A DNA stretch of 64,000 nucleotides from Bizionia saleffrena. GTDB taxonomy: Bacteria > Bacteroidota > Bacteroidia > Flavobacteriales > Flavobacteriaceae. Location of the stretch: NCBI RefSeq assembly GCF_008086175.1, contig NZ_VSKM01000006.1, forward strand, positions 1 to 64,000, read 5' to 3'. This document shows positions 27,396 through 36,661 of this stretch, piece by piece. The translations under genes were made by a program, and so were the position numbers. Numbering within the stretch: the stretch's first letter is position 1; each line of letters starts with the position of its first letter. The notes under the pieces are model-generated. The model was not told the DNA's origin. It did not search any database and saw only the letters and a program-made list of their open reading frames with translations.

Positions 27396-27962
27396 ATGGC
27401 AGATACACAATCTAACCCGTTTCCTGTGGGCGCTTTAGCACCTTCATTTAAACTGTTAAATCCGTTGACTGGCGCGAAGCAATCGCTGGAAGAATGTAAA
27501 GGAGAACACGCCACGGTTATTGTGTTTATGTGCAACCATTGTCCGTTTGTCATCCATATTAATAAAATGATGGTAGCAGTGGCTAATAAGTATATTAAAA
27601 AGGGCGTTACGTTTATCGCTATTAGCAGTAATGATGTTAAGAATTATCCTCAGGATTCCCCCAAATTAATGGCAGAATTAGCGCAAAATGAACAGTTTCC
27701 ATTTCCATATTTATACGATGAAAGTCAGGAAGTGGCGAAAGCGTATAATGCGGCGTGTACACCCGATTTTTACGTGTTTAATAATCGTTTGAAAGCGACG
27801 TACCACGGCCAGTTCGACGATTCTAGACCTAGAAATGGAAGGCCCGTTACAGGGCACGATGTACAATATGCTTTAGACCGTATTTTAAGTCACGGTGCAC
27901 CACCCGAAAATCAGAAGCCAAGTATTGGGTGTAATATTAAATGGAAGCAAGAGTTAACGTAA
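27396..27962 (+). CDS. Thioredoxin-family / AhpC-TSA-like protein
   Basis: The 188-residue cytosolic (no signal) thioredoxin-fold protein has an N-terminal redoxin stretch (VGALAPSFKLLNPLTG) and the redox-active motif CNHC in VFMCNHCPFVIHINKM. A later block has PYLYDESQEVAKAYNAACTPDFYVFN, with the cis-Pro region. This type is generally annotated as thioredoxin family protein; both a peroxidase and a disulfide reductase role are possible. It is in line with the SDR gene, 42 bases downstream. Confidence 0.85.
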   Translation: MADTQSNPFPVGALAPSFKLLNPLTGAKQSLEECKGEHATVIVFMCNHCPFVIHINKMMVAVANKYIKKGVTFIAISSNDVKNYPQDSPKLMAELAQNEQFPFPYLYDESQEVAKAYNAACTPDFYVFNNRLKATYHGQFDDSRPRNGRPVTGHDVQYALDRILSHGAPPENQKPSIGCNIKWKQELT

Positions 27963-28001
27963 AAATAAGAGTATTTAAACACCGATGGTGTTAAATTAAA
28001 G

Positions 28002-28009
28002 TACTTTTG
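28002..28009 (+). promoter_or_regulatory. -7 element for ctlX
   Basis: TACTTTTG matches TAnnTTTG and ends 14 bases before the ATG at 28024. A GTG at 28009 overlaps the promoter element and would lie upstream of the expected transcript start, which decides for the ATG. Confidence 0.55.
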
Positions 28010-28023
28010 TGAAAAATTATAAA

Positions 28024-28956
28024 ATGCAACAAACAACAAATACAATTTTAATGATTCGTCCTGTAAGTTTTAGGATGAATGAACAAACTGCTGTTAATAA
28101 TTATTTTCAAGAAGAATTACAGTTGAAAAACGCCGAAGTTAATGCTCAAGCTCAAGACGAATTTGATAATCTTGTAGGAAAACTAAGAGCGGTTGGTGTA
28201 ACTGTAATTGTTGAAAATGATGTTCTTGAATTAGATACTCCAGATTCTATTTACCCAAACAATTGGGTGAGTTTTCATGAGAATGGAACTGTTGGTTTAT
28301 ATCCAATGTTTGCAGAAAATAGAAGAAGAGAACGAAGAGAAGAGGTTTTAGAACGTCTTGAAAAAGAAGGTTTCGAAATAAAAAATATTATCGATTACAC
28401 GTCTGCGGAAGCAGAAGGTGTTTTCTTAGAAGGTACTGGAAACTTATTGTTAGACCGCGCAAACGAAAAAGCCTATTGCGCATTATCTCCTAGAGCAGAC
28501 GAAACGTTATTTATAGAATTTTGCGAAGATTTTGAATTTACTCCAATAGTATTTACAGCATACCAAACGGTAGAGGGAAAGCGATTGCCTATTTACCACA
28601 CTAATGTTATGATGTGTATAGCAGAAACATTTGCCGTTATCTGTTTAGATACTATAGACGATAAAAAAGAACGCAATCTCGTTATTAAAAATCTACAAGA
28701 AGATAATAAAGAAATTATTAACATTTCTGTGGAGCAAATGGAGCACTTCGCAGGAAATATGTTACAAGTGCTTGGTGCTGAAGATAAGCGCTATTTGGTA
28801 ATGAGTGAAGCGGCCTTCAAGTCGTTATTACCAGCACAGATTACTTTAATAGAAAAACATTGTGAGATTATTAATAGTCCGTTACCAACTATCGAGGTTT
28901 GCGGTGGCGGAAGTGCACGTTGTATGATGGCTGAAGTGTTTTTGCCAAAAGTTTAA
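28024..28956 (+). CDS. ctlX: Citrulline utilization hydrolase CtlX (guanidino-group modifying fold)
   Basis: The 310-residue cytosolic enzyme belongs to the arginine deiminase/amidinotransferase (pentein) superfamily. Family blocks are MIRPVSFRMNEQTAVNN, DSIYPNNWVSFHENG, EGTGNLLLDR, YHTNVMMCI (catalytic His) and the C-terminal GGGSARCMMAEVF carrying the nucleophilic Cys. The name CtlX follows the database family for bacterial proteins of this type; hydrolysis of citrulline or a related ureido/guanidino compound is the proposed activity. It ends one base before the convergent sensor-kinase gene. Confidence 0.88.
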   Translation: MQQTTNTILMIRPVSFRMNEQTAVNNYFQEELQLKNAEVNAQAQDEFDNLVGKLRAVGVTVIVENDVLELDTPDSIYPNNWVSFHENGTVGLYPMFAENRRRERREEVLERLEKEGFEIKNIIDYTSAEAEGVFLEGTGNLLLDRANEKAYCALSPRADETLFIEFCEDFEFTPIVFTAYQTVEGKRLPIYHTNVMMCIAETFAVICLDTIDDKKERNLVIKNLQEDNKEIINISVEQMEHFAGNMLQVLGAEDKRYLVMSEAAFKSLLPAQITLIEKHCEIINSPLPTIEVCGGGSARCMMAEVFLPKV

Positions 28957-28957
28957 T

Positions 28958-31024
28958 TTAAACTAATTCGGGTGTTTTAACCTTATCTTTAGGGAGTTCT
29001 ATGTAAAACGAACTCCCTTTATTTATGGTGCTGTCCACCCAGATTCTTCCATTATTTAATTCTACCAAGTCTTTACAGATACTTAATCCTAAACCGGTAC
29101 CTTTTTCGTTGTTTGTGCCAATAGTTGAAATTGAATTTTTGCTAAATAATTGGCGTTGATTTTCTTCTGTAATACCAATTCCCGAATCGGCAACTGTAAT
29201 CAAAGCGTAGCCGTTACTTATGTGGTTTGAAAGCGTAATAATATCTCCAGATTTACAAAACTTAACAGCATTCGCTAAAAGGTTTTGTATAATTATTTCA
29301 ACCATACTTCTATCGGCATACACGACGTCTTTTACCGTTTTATCAACGAGTTGAATGTTTTTACTCTGCAGTTTTAAATCGATTAGTTTAATTTTCTCGT
29401 AAAACACCTCTTGAATATCAAATAGGGAAGGATTAGATACTAAGGTTTGCATTTGCGATTTGGACCAGTTTAATAAATTAAAAAGGAGTAGCGATGCATT
29501 ATTAGCATTATCACTCAATTCCGGTAATAAACTGCGAAACTCATCTTGTGAGATAGACCCATCCTTTAATAAATCTATAAACTCTTTTGTTGAAATTAAG
29601 GAATCTTTTAAATCGTGAGAGACAATAGAAAACAGCTTGTCTTTAATATCATTAATACTTTCCAAATGTTCTTTTTGTTCTAATATTGATTTATTCTCAA
29701 GTTCTATGTCTCTATTTTTTGTTTCGAGGCGTCTTATGTCTTTTAATAGACCATTACGTTTTATTGAAATTGAAATTAAAAATAAAAGGGCTATAGCAAA
29801 TACAATAATTAAGACGTAAAAAGCTAGTTTAAAGGGGGTATTAGCTTGCGTGTTAGCAACAGTGCTAACCTTTATTTTTGATAAGGTCGATACTTTAAGG
29901 TCATCATTTTCGATAGTAATAGCATCTAAAGTTCTCGCGAGTTGCTCTTTTTTCTCTTTTTCTCGGTCTAAACGATTCTTAATAGTGAAGTATTTTGATT
30001 GCCATAAATACGCTTGCTTAAAATTACCTTGTAACGAATCTAAATCTTTTAAAAGTCTGTAACTATATAATAGTTTTTGTTTATCATTAATAGATTCTCC
30101 CAGTGTTTTGGCTTCTAAGGCTAATTTTTTCGCCGTTTTAAAACGTCTTTTTATCCTATTTAATTCGGCTAAACCATTTAAAGAGTGTATCGTTCCTTCT
30201 GTGTTTTTTAATCGTCTGTTAATTTCTAATCCTTCAATAAGATGTCTATTTGCTAAATCTAAATTTTTAAAATTAATATATGCTGTACCCAGTTGCGGCT
30301 GTATTCTACCTTTATATTCCTCGTTCTTAGTGTCGAGGAGGGTTAGTGCGTTTTCAAAATTAAATACAGCTTCTTTATAGTGCTTGTGTTCAATATATAA
30401 TTCTGCTAAATCAATGTGTGTCTGTAGTATGGCCTCTCGGTTTCCCAGGTTTTTATTTATTTCAATATTTTTAAGATAAAACTTTTGAGAATTTTCAAAT
30501 TGATTAATGTTTTTATAAGCAGAAGCCAGTGTATTGTAAGCCTCAGAAAGCGTAGGCGAATCGTTTTTACTTTCTAATTGAATAATTCCTTTTTTAATAT
30601 TAATAATTCCTTGCTTATAATCGCCGTGTTCAATTTGTATAGCTCCCAATTTGCTGTTAATTTCCGCAGTGAAAAGGGAATCGTTTAATTTAATGGAAAG
30701 TGCTTTTGATTTATTTAGTAGGTTTACCGAAGTAATATAGTCGTCTTTTAAAGAAAGAATTAATGCTTTATAGTACAGCAGTTGCGCTAGTTTTTTATCC
30801 GAATTTAATTTTTTAGATAATTTCTCACTTTGCTTAATATGCTTTAGGGCTTTATCAAAATCCTTTAGAGCTATTAAGTTTTTAATAATTTCAATAGAAA
30901 TAGCAACTTTTGAGGACTCAGAGCTTTCGTAAGCTAATTGTATAGCAAGATTATCTAATTCTTCAGTTTGAGAAAAACAGTTTAAGGAAACTAGAGCTAA
31001 AAATAAAACGAATAGATGCTTCAT
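28958..31024 (-). CDS. TPR-containing sensor histidine kinase
   Basis: The 688-residue membrane kinase has an N-terminal signal (CMKHLFVLFLALVSLNCFSQ region), then about 350 residues of tetratricopeptide repeats in the periplasm, a TM helix near 395-420, a coiled coil, and a HisKA domain with His470 (FSIVSHDLKDSL). The HATPase domain has the N-box NLLANAVKF, ADSGIGI and GTGLGLSICK. No receiver or DNA-binding domain is fused, and no response-regulator gene is adjacent, so it is an orphan kinase. The start at 31024 is preferred because it begins the signal peptide. Confidence 0.9.
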   Translation of the reverse strand: MKHLFVLFLALVSLNCFSQTEELDNLAIQLAYESSESSKVAISIEIIKNLIALKDFDKALKHIKQSEKLSKKLNSDKKLAQLLYYKALILSLKDDYITSVNLLNKSKALSIKLNDSLFTAEINSKLGAIQIEHGDYKQGIINIKKGIIQLESKNDSPTLSEAYNTLASAYKNINQFENSQKFYLKNIEINKNLGNREAILQTHIDLAELYIEHKHYKEAVFNFENALTLLDTKNEEYKGRIQPQLGTAYINFKNLDLANRHLIEGLEINRRLKNTEGTIHSLNGLAELNRIKRRFKTAKKLALEAKTLGESINDKQKLLYSYRLLKDLDSLQGNFKQAYLWQSKYFTIKNRLDREKEKKEQLARTLDAITIENDDLKVSTLSKIKVSTVANTQANTPFKLAFYVLIIVFAIALLFLISISIKRNGLLKDIRRLETKNRDIELENKSILEQKEHLESINDIKDKLFSIVSHDLKDSLISTKEFIDLLKDGSISQDEFRSLLPELSDNANNASLLLFNLLNWSKSQMQTLVSNPSLFDIQEVFYEKIKLIDLKLQSKNIQLVDKTVKDVVYADRSMVEIIIQNLLANAVKFCKSGDIITLSNHISNGYALITVADSGIGITEENQRQLFSKNSISTIGTNNEKGTGLGLSICKDLVELNNGRIWVDSTINKGSSFYIELPKDKVKTPELV

Positions 31025-31233
31025 ACATTTATCGCTAATTAACAAATGTTAAATCGAATTCGGGGTTAAAAAAAGTAAAAGTATTTAAAGTCAGTTAATT
31101 AGCAGTAACAAAAATTAGAAAAATGTTATAAAAAAACTAATTTAAAGGTTAAAAAACAAGTAAATCAGATTAAACAGACATACGGTAGGATTACCTCGTT
31201 GAATTAAGATGTGAAATATAATCATTCGGTGGT

Positions 31234-31264
31234 AACGTTAAAATGCCGTACTTCTTTTAACGTT
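31234..31264. repeat. Perfect 10-bp inverted repeat
   Basis: AACGTTAAAA (31234-31243) and TTTTAACGTT (31255-31264) are separated by 11 bases. The element is upstream of both divergent genes and about 100 bases before the argS promoter. It could be an operator or a stray terminator; the T tract after it is short. Confidence 0.55.
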
Positions 31265-31361
31265 TTATAACGACGCTTAAAACAAGGTTCCTTGAAGACG
31301 GTTTCTTTAATTTCTTAAGACTGAATGCAAGCGGAATCCGGTATTTTTGTAATAATAATAG

Positions 31362-31369
31362 TATCTTTG
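31362..31369 (+). promoter_or_regulatory. -7 element for argS
   Basis: TATCTTTG matches TAnnTTTG, 21 bases before the argS start. A TTG is present upstream but at 12 bases, closer than the usual 19-21. Confidence 0.6.
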
Positions 31370-31390
31370 CAAGTCTAAAAAACGTTATAA

Positions 31391-33178
31391 ATGAGCCTTC
31401 AAGCAACAGTATCAAAACAAGTACAAAAAGCGGTACACGAACTGTATCAAGCGAACCTAGAAACGGTAGAATTTCAAGCGACTCGTAAGGAGTTTGCCGG
31501 AGATATTACTATAGTTGTATTTCCGATGCTGCGGGTAATAAAAGGCAATCCGGTACAAATTGGTGAAGCAATTGGTAGCTATTTGGTCGATAATGTTAAA
31601 GACGTAAAAGCCTTTAATGTTGTTAAAGGCTTTTTAAATATAGAGATTGAAGATAGTTATTATATCGCGTTTTTTAATGCGGTAAAAGATAATAGTACCT
31701 TCGGCTTTGTGTTGCCTTCAGTAGAAGGTAAATCGGTTATGGTCGAGTACTCTTCACCTAATACCAACAAACCACTACACTTAGGCCATGTTAGAAACAA
31801 CTTATTAGGATATAGTGTTTCTGAAATTATAAAAGCGTCGGGAAAAAAAGTCTATAAAACTCAAATTATAAACGACCGTGGTATTCATATTTGTAAGAGT
31901 ATGTTAGCCTGGAAACGTTATGGTAATAATGAAACACCAGAGTCTACAGGATTGAAAGGCGACAAGCTAGTTGGTAATTACTACGTAAAGTTCGACCAAG
32001 AATATAAAAAAGAGATTGAAGCTTTAAAAGCGGAAGGAAAAACTGAAGATAAAGCAAAAAAAGAGGCGCCTATTTTAATTGAAGCGCAACAAATGCTTTT
32101 AGCGTGGGAAGCGGGAGATGAAGAAACGGTTACACTCTGGAAAACGATGAACCAATGGGTGTATAAAGGTTTTGATGTAACCTATAAAAACCTCGGGGTG
32201 GATTTCGATTGCTTGTACTATGAAAGTGAAACGTACCTTTTAGGAAAAGAATTCGTAGATCAAGGTTTAAAAACGGGGGTGTTCTTTAAAAAAGAAGACG
32301 GTTCGGTGTGGTGCGATTTAACCGAAGATGGCTTAGACGAAAAAATCGTGTTACGAAGCGATGGTACAGCCGTTTATATGACGCAAGATATTGGTACGGC
32401 AATACAGCGTATTAAAGATTATCCAGATGTTGGTGGAATGGTCTATACTGTGGGTAACGAACAAGATTATCACTTTTCAGTATTGTTTTTAATATTGAAG
32501 AAATTGGGCTTTGATTGGGCTAAAAACTTATTTCATTTAAGTTACGGAATGGTAGATTTACCTTCGGGAAAAATGAAAAGTAGAGAAGGAACAGTGGTCG
32601 ATGCCGACGATTTGGTTGCTGAAATGGCTACCACAGCAGGAGAAATCTCAGAAGAATTAGGAAAGTTAGACGGTTATTCTCAAGACGAAAAAAACGAATT
32701 ATTTAGCACTATTGGTTTAGGCGCCTTAAAATATTACATCTTAAAGGTAGATCCTAAAAAACGAATTTTATTCGATCCAAAAGAATCTATCGATTTTCAA
32801 GGAAATACAGGGCCTTTTATTCAGTATACGTATGCTAGAATTCAGTCTATTTTAAGAAAAGCGAATTTAGAAGCTGAAGGTCTTGTTACAGATTTTGCTT
32901 ACGAATTACACGATAAAGAAAAAGCATTACTAAAGCAATTACAAGTGTTTCCAGAAGTCATTCAGAATGCGGCAACACAACATAGTCCTGCTTTACTAGC
33001 CAATTATACTTACGATTTAGTAAAAGATTTTAATTCTTTTTACCAAAACGTACCTATTGTTTTAGGTAACGACGACCCGCAATCTCAAGTATTTAGAGTG
33101 CAATTATCGAATATGGTAGCGCAAACTATAAAAAATGCTTTCGGTTTATTGGGCATTAATGTGCCAGAACGTATGTAA
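31391..33178 (+). CDS. argS: Arginyl-tRNA synthetase
   Basis: The 595-residue class I synthetase charges tRNA-Arg. It has the N-terminal Add-1 domain (about 1-110), then the HIGH-type motif SSPNTNKPLHLGHVRNN (about 120-140), and the KMSKS-type motif as KMKSREGTVVDADDL near residue 395. The C-terminal DALR anticodon-binding domain has TYDLVKDFNSFYQ. The length is normal. It is monocistronic from the look of the flanks, with a short leader expected. Confidence 0.96.
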   Translation: MSLQATVSKQVQKAVHELYQANLETVEFQATRKEFAGDITIVVFPMLRVIKGNPVQIGEAIGSYLVDNVKDVKAFNVVKGFLNIEIEDSYYIAFFNAVKDNSTFGFVLPSVEGKSVMVEYSSPNTNKPLHLGHVRNNLLGYSVSEIIKASGKKVYKTQIINDRGIHICKSMLAWKRYGNNETPESTGLKGDKLVGNYYVKFDQEYKKEIEALKAEGKTEDKAKKEAPILIEAQQMLLAWEAGDEETVTLWKTMNQWVYKGFDVTYKNLGVDFDCLYYESETYLLGKEFVDQGLKTGVFFKKEDGSVWCDLTEDGLDEKIVLRSDGTAVYMTQDIGTAIQRIKDYPDVGGMVYTVGNEQDYHFSVLFLILKKLGFDWAKNLFHLSYGMVDLPSGKMKSREGTVVDADDLVAEMATTAGEISEELGKLDGYSQDEKNELFSTIGLGALKYYILKVDPKKRILFDPKESIDFQGNTGPFIQYTYARIQSILRKANLEAEGLVTDFAYELHDKEKALLKQLQVFPEVIQNAATQHSPALLANYTYDLVKDFNSFYQNVPIVLGNDDPQSQVFRVQLSNMVAQTIKNAFGLLGINVPERM

Positions 33179-33250
33179 TAACGTCTGTAATTTTACAGAA
33201 GCCTAAACAGTTAAGCGATTCGTGTATAGTGTTAACGGAACGCTATATGC

Positions 33251-33270
33251 GATTTTAAAATTTTAAAATC
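33251..33270. repeat. 20-bp perfect palindrome
   Basis: GATTTTAAAATTTTAAAATC reads identically on both strands, 38 bases before the sprT-like gene. Low complexity makes chance plausible, but it is a possible dimeric-regulator site. Confidence 0.4.
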
Positions 33271-33307
33271 TTCGTTCTTTTATTACATAAATGCTTAAAA
33301 TTAACGC

Positions 33308-33910
33308 ATGCAAAATACTATTTCAAACCATATTCCTAAACAAGCAAAAGCTCAAGTTGTACAACTTTTAGAAGAAGATGGTTTAAGTGTTTTAGTAAAA
33401 AAAGAACGTAAAACACGTCATGGTGATTATAGAAAGTTACCAAACGGAAAGCATCAAATAACGATAAATAGCAATTTAAATAGCTATCGGTTTTTAATTA
33501 CATTAATACACGAAATAGCACATTACGAAGCGTATAAAACCTATGGTAAATTTATAAAACCGCACGGTAAAGAATGGAAGTACACCTTTCAGCATTTAAT
33601 GTTGCCCTTTTTAAATCCAGCTATTTTTCCTGTCACTTTATTGCCCTTATTAGCACACCATTTTAAGAATCCTAAAGCTAGTAGCGATACTGATACGGCA
33701 TTGGTTTATGCGCTTAAACAATACGACTCCCCAAATGACAAAACCCTTGTGTTTGAGGTGCCTTTAGGAAGCACTTTTAAATTATATAATGGCAGAGTGT
33801 TTAAAAAAGGAGGGATACGCACAAAACGTTATGAATGTGTTGAAGTTAAGTCGGGAAAAGTGTATCTTTTCAATCCCAATGCAGAAGTTGAAATCATAGC
33901 TTCAGCTTAA
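33308..33910 (+). CDS. SprT-like zinc metallopeptidase domain protein
   Basis: The 200-residue protein has the gluzincin motif LIHEIAHYEAY (about 72-82) and a third ligand region near KPHGKEWK, as in SprT/Spartan-type domains. C-terminally, KRYECVEVKSGKVYLFNPNAEV replaces the usual zinc ribbon, of which the paired cysteines are missing. Eukaryotic Spartan cleaves DNA-protein crosslinks; the bacterial SprT role is not settled. It has no signal peptide, so it is cytosolic. It precedes the mannose-1-phosphate guanylyltransferase gene by 45 bases. Confidence 0.85.
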   Translation: MQNTISNHIPKQAKAQVVQLLEEDGLSVLVKKERKTRHGDYRKLPNGKHQITINSNLNSYRFLITLIHEIAHYEAYKTYGKFIKPHGKEWKYTFQHLMLPFLNPAIFPVTLLPLLAHHFKNPKASSDTDTALVYALKQYDSPNDKTLVFEVPLGSTFKLYNGRVFKKGGIRTKRYECVEVKSGKVYLFNPNAEVEIIASA

Positions 33911-33955
33911 TTAAATTAAAATTAAAAGTATTTCTCTTACAAAGAAATTATAAAT

Positions 33956-35035
33956 ATGAATAAAAATTATTACGCTATTTTAATGGCTGGTGGTGTTGGA
34001 TCTCGATTCTGGCCAGTAAGTACTCAAGAGTTTCCAAAACAGTTTCACGATATGTTGGGAACAGGCGAAACATTAATTCAAAAAACATTTAGTCGCTTAT
34101 CTAAAATTATTCCCAAAGAAAATATCTTCATTTTAACCAATGAATGTTATAACGATTTGGTTTTAGAACAGTTGCCAGAAGTATCGTCCAAGCAAGTGGT
34201 GTTAGAGCCTGCAATGCGAAATACAGCGCCTTGTATTTTATACGCGTCCCTTAAAATTGAAAAAATAAATCCCAATGCGGTCGTTATTGTAGCACCTAGC
34301 GATCATTGGATTGAAGATGAGATGGCGTTTACAAACAATGTTGAAGAAGCGTTCGAGTTTTGCCAAGAAAACGATGCATTAATGACCTTAGGTATTAAGC
34401 CTACATTTCCTAATACAGGGTATGGCTATATCGAATTCGATAAAGAAAATACAGATACCATTAAACCGGTTAAGCAATTTCGAGAAAAACCAGATTATAA
34501 CACGGCAAAAGAATTTATAGCCAAAGGTAATTTTGTGTGGAATGCTGGAATTTTTATGTGGGGTGTTCAAAATGTCCTAAAAGCATTTAAAGAGAATCAA
34601 TCGGATTTGTTTACTCTTTTTAAATCGGGGCAAGCCCTTTATAACACTAAAGAAGAAGCCGCTTTTATTGAAGAAAACTATCCTAAAGCCGAAAACATAT
34701 CAGTCGATTACGCCATAATGGAAAAATCGAAAAATGTGTTTGTACTTCCAGCCGCATTCGACTGGAACGATTTAGGAACTTGGGGAAGTTTATACGATAA
34801 ATTACCAAAAGACGATAATAATAATGCCATTGTAAATGCGAAAACGTTAGTCGAAAATAGCACTGGTAATATGATTAGAACCGAAAACGATAAGGTGGTT
34901 ATTGTCGACGGATTAAAAGATTACATCATTGTAGATAAAAAAGATGTTTTGCTTATCTTTCCTAAAGACAAAGAGCAAGATATTAAAATTGTATTAAATA
35001 AAGTAAAAGAGAATTTTGGTGATCATTTAGGTTAG
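33956..35035 (+). CDS. Mannose-1-phosphate guanylyltransferase
   Basis: The 359-residue nucleotidyltransferase makes GDP-mannose from Man-1-P and GTP for surface polysaccharide or glycoprotein synthesis. The signature AGGVGSRFWPVS is at about 11-22 and FPKQFHDM at about 27-34. EPAMRNTAPCI, VIVAPSDHWI and the substrate-side FREKPDYNTAKEF and WNAGIFMWG are all conserved. The protein ends without the isomerase domain of bifunctional ManC/AlgA. It is followed after 3 bases by a DUF389 gene. Confidence 0.93.
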   Translation: MNKNYYAILMAGGVGSRFWPVSTQEFPKQFHDMLGTGETLIQKTFSRLSKIIPKENIFILTNECYNDLVLEQLPEVSSKQVVLEPAMRNTAPCILYASLKIEKINPNAVVIVAPSDHWIEDEMAFTNNVEEAFEFCQENDALMTLGIKPTFPNTGYGYIEFDKENTDTIKPVKQFREKPDYNTAKEFIAKGNFVWNAGIFMWGVQNVLKAFKENQSDLFTLFKSGQALYNTKEEAAFIEENYPKAENISVDYAIMEKSKNVFVLPAAFDWNDLGTWGSLYDKLPKDDNNNAIVNAKTLVENSTGNMIRTENDKVVIVDGLKDYIIVDKKDVLLIFPKDKEQDIKIVLNKVKENFGDHLG

Positions 35036-35038
35036 AAT

Positions 35039-36556
35039 ATGAGCGAAGAACATAAATTTAATTTTTCTGAAGAGGAAGAAAATGGATCCAAGGGTAACGC
35101 GGAATCAAAGACTGAAGGAAAAGCAACAGGATCTTCTAAAGAAGCAGTAAAAGAAGATGCCAAAGGACTTTTTGAAAGTATAAAAGCCTTTCTAGTCGAA
35201 CTTTTAGACTTTAGAAGTGATACCGATCGCGATGCAACTATAGCAGCGATTAAAGCGGATATTCCTTTTAAAGGCGCAACAGCTTGGATTTTGATTTGTT
35301 CTATTTTTGTGGCTTCCATTGGTTTAAATGCTAACTCTACAGCAGTGGTAATTGGCGCGATGTTAATTTCTCCGTTAATGGGGCCTATTTTAGGAATAGG
35401 CTTATCTATTGCCATTAACGACATTGATACTTTAAAACGGTCTCTAATAAACTTAGCTATAATGCTTATTTTAAGTTTATTAACAGCGTATTTGTTCTTT
35501 GAATTTTTCCCGTTAAGTGAAGATACTTCCGAGCTTCTAGGACGTACACGACCAGATATTCGCGATGTTTTAATTGCCTTTTTTGGTGGTTTGGCTTTAA
35601 TTATTGCACGTACCAAAAAAGGAACGATTGCCTCGGTAATATTTGGGGTGGCTATTGCAACAGCCTTAATGCCGCCTTTATGTACGGCCGGCTATGGTTT
35701 GGCAAAAGGAAACTGGAGCTATTTTAGTGGTGCGATGTATTTGTTTAGTATCAATACTATATTTATTGCATTAGCGACGTTCTTGGTACTAAAAATATTG
35801 CGATTTCCAATGCTTAAATATGCTAACTCGGCAAAAAGGAAACGTATTTCTCAAATAGCTTCAGTAGTAGCAATTATTGTAATGATTCCTGCGGCGATTT
35901 CATTTTACACGGTATTACAAGAAAGTAAGTACGAAATGTCTTATAAAAACTTCATAGAAAACGAGATTGAAACTAACGACGATTTATGGTTGCAACGCAA
36001 AAAGTTAGACATTAAAGAGCATAAAATTAGTCTTTATTTTAATGGTGAAATGAGCGATGCTATTATTACCGCTTTACGAAATGAACTAAGAAACGGCTCA
36101 GACTATAATAATATTAAAGATTTCGAATTGGTTATTAATAGTAATGAAACCAGAAGCGTAGACCGTATTTCTGAGTCTCTGGATCGCGCTTATGCTGATT
36201 TAGATAGAAAGGATAACGTAATCCACGGACTTCAAACAGAAATTGAAAGTTTACAGGAAACTGTTAAGAACTTAAATATCCAGATGGAGAAGAAGGGGAA
36301 TCCTTTTGGAACTATTTCATTTACTACTTTAGCTAAGGATGCTAAAATTAGATTTAGAGATTTAGAATATTTCGGTTATTCTAAAATGTTAGAAACAAAA
36401 GATTTTATTAAAATAGACACGGTTTCTGTAATTGATGTAGAATGGGATAAACGATTACAGGACTCAGTAAAATTAAGAAAAGAGAAAGAATTAAAAATAT
36501 GGTTGAAGAATACCGTTAAAACAGATTCTATATTAGTAAAGAAACATTTAAGGTGA
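35039..36556 (+). CDS. DUF389 domain membrane protein
   Basis: The 505-residue protein has an acidic cytosolic N-terminus and then about six to seven TM helices (about 80-310) with the DUF389 blocks TAVVIGAMLISPLMGPILG, ARTKKGTIASVIFGVAIATALMPPLCTAGY and LFSINTIFIALATFLVLKI. A soluble C-terminal region of about 190 residues contains a predicted coiled coil (DRAYADLDRKDNVIHGLQTE). The function of the family is unknown; a transport-like role is often assumed. The gap to the preceding gene is 3 bases, so the two are translationally linked. Confidence 0.85.
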   Translation: MSEEHKFNFSEEEENGSKGNAESKTEGKATGSSKEAVKEDAKGLFESIKAFLVELLDFRSDTDRDATIAAIKADIPFKGATAWILICSIFVASIGLNANSTAVVIGAMLISPLMGPILGIGLSIAINDIDTLKRSLINLAIMLILSLLTAYLFFEFFPLSEDTSELLGRTRPDIRDVLIAFFGGLALIIARTKKGTIASVIFGVAIATALMPPLCTAGYGLAKGNWSYFSGAMYLFSINTIFIALATFLVLKILRFPMLKYANSAKRKRISQIASVVAIIVMIPAAISFYTVLQESKYEMSYKNFIENEIETNDDLWLQRKKLDIKEHKISLYFNGEMSDAIITALRNELRNGSDYNNIKDFELVINSNETRSVDRISESLDRAYADLDRKDNVIHGLQTEIESLQETVKNLNIQMEKKGNPFGTISFTTLAKDAKIRFRDLEYFGYSKMLETKDFIKIDTVSVIDVEWDKRLQDSVKLRKEKELKIWLKNTVKTDSILVKKHLR

Positions 36557-36661
36557 AATTATTCTAGTAGGCCCGCATCTGTACAAGGGTAAGAGAGTAG
36601 ATTCTAAAAATCACTAAAGTTTCAACATATCAGATAAACTATTAATATCAGATTTTTTTAG

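Larger units (their letters stand above)
31025..31390. other. Intergenic region between the divergent kinase and argS genes
   Basis: These 366 bases hold no gene. They contain a perfect 10-bp inverted repeat at 31234-31264 and the argS -7 element at 31362-31369. No clear promoter was found for the kinase. Confidence 0.7.

Noticed and set aside
35032-35616. 194-codon minus-strand frame opposite the DUF389 gene
   Set aside because: It is antisense to a conserved membrane domain; its Lys/Ile/Ala-rich sequence is a reverse-complement artefact.
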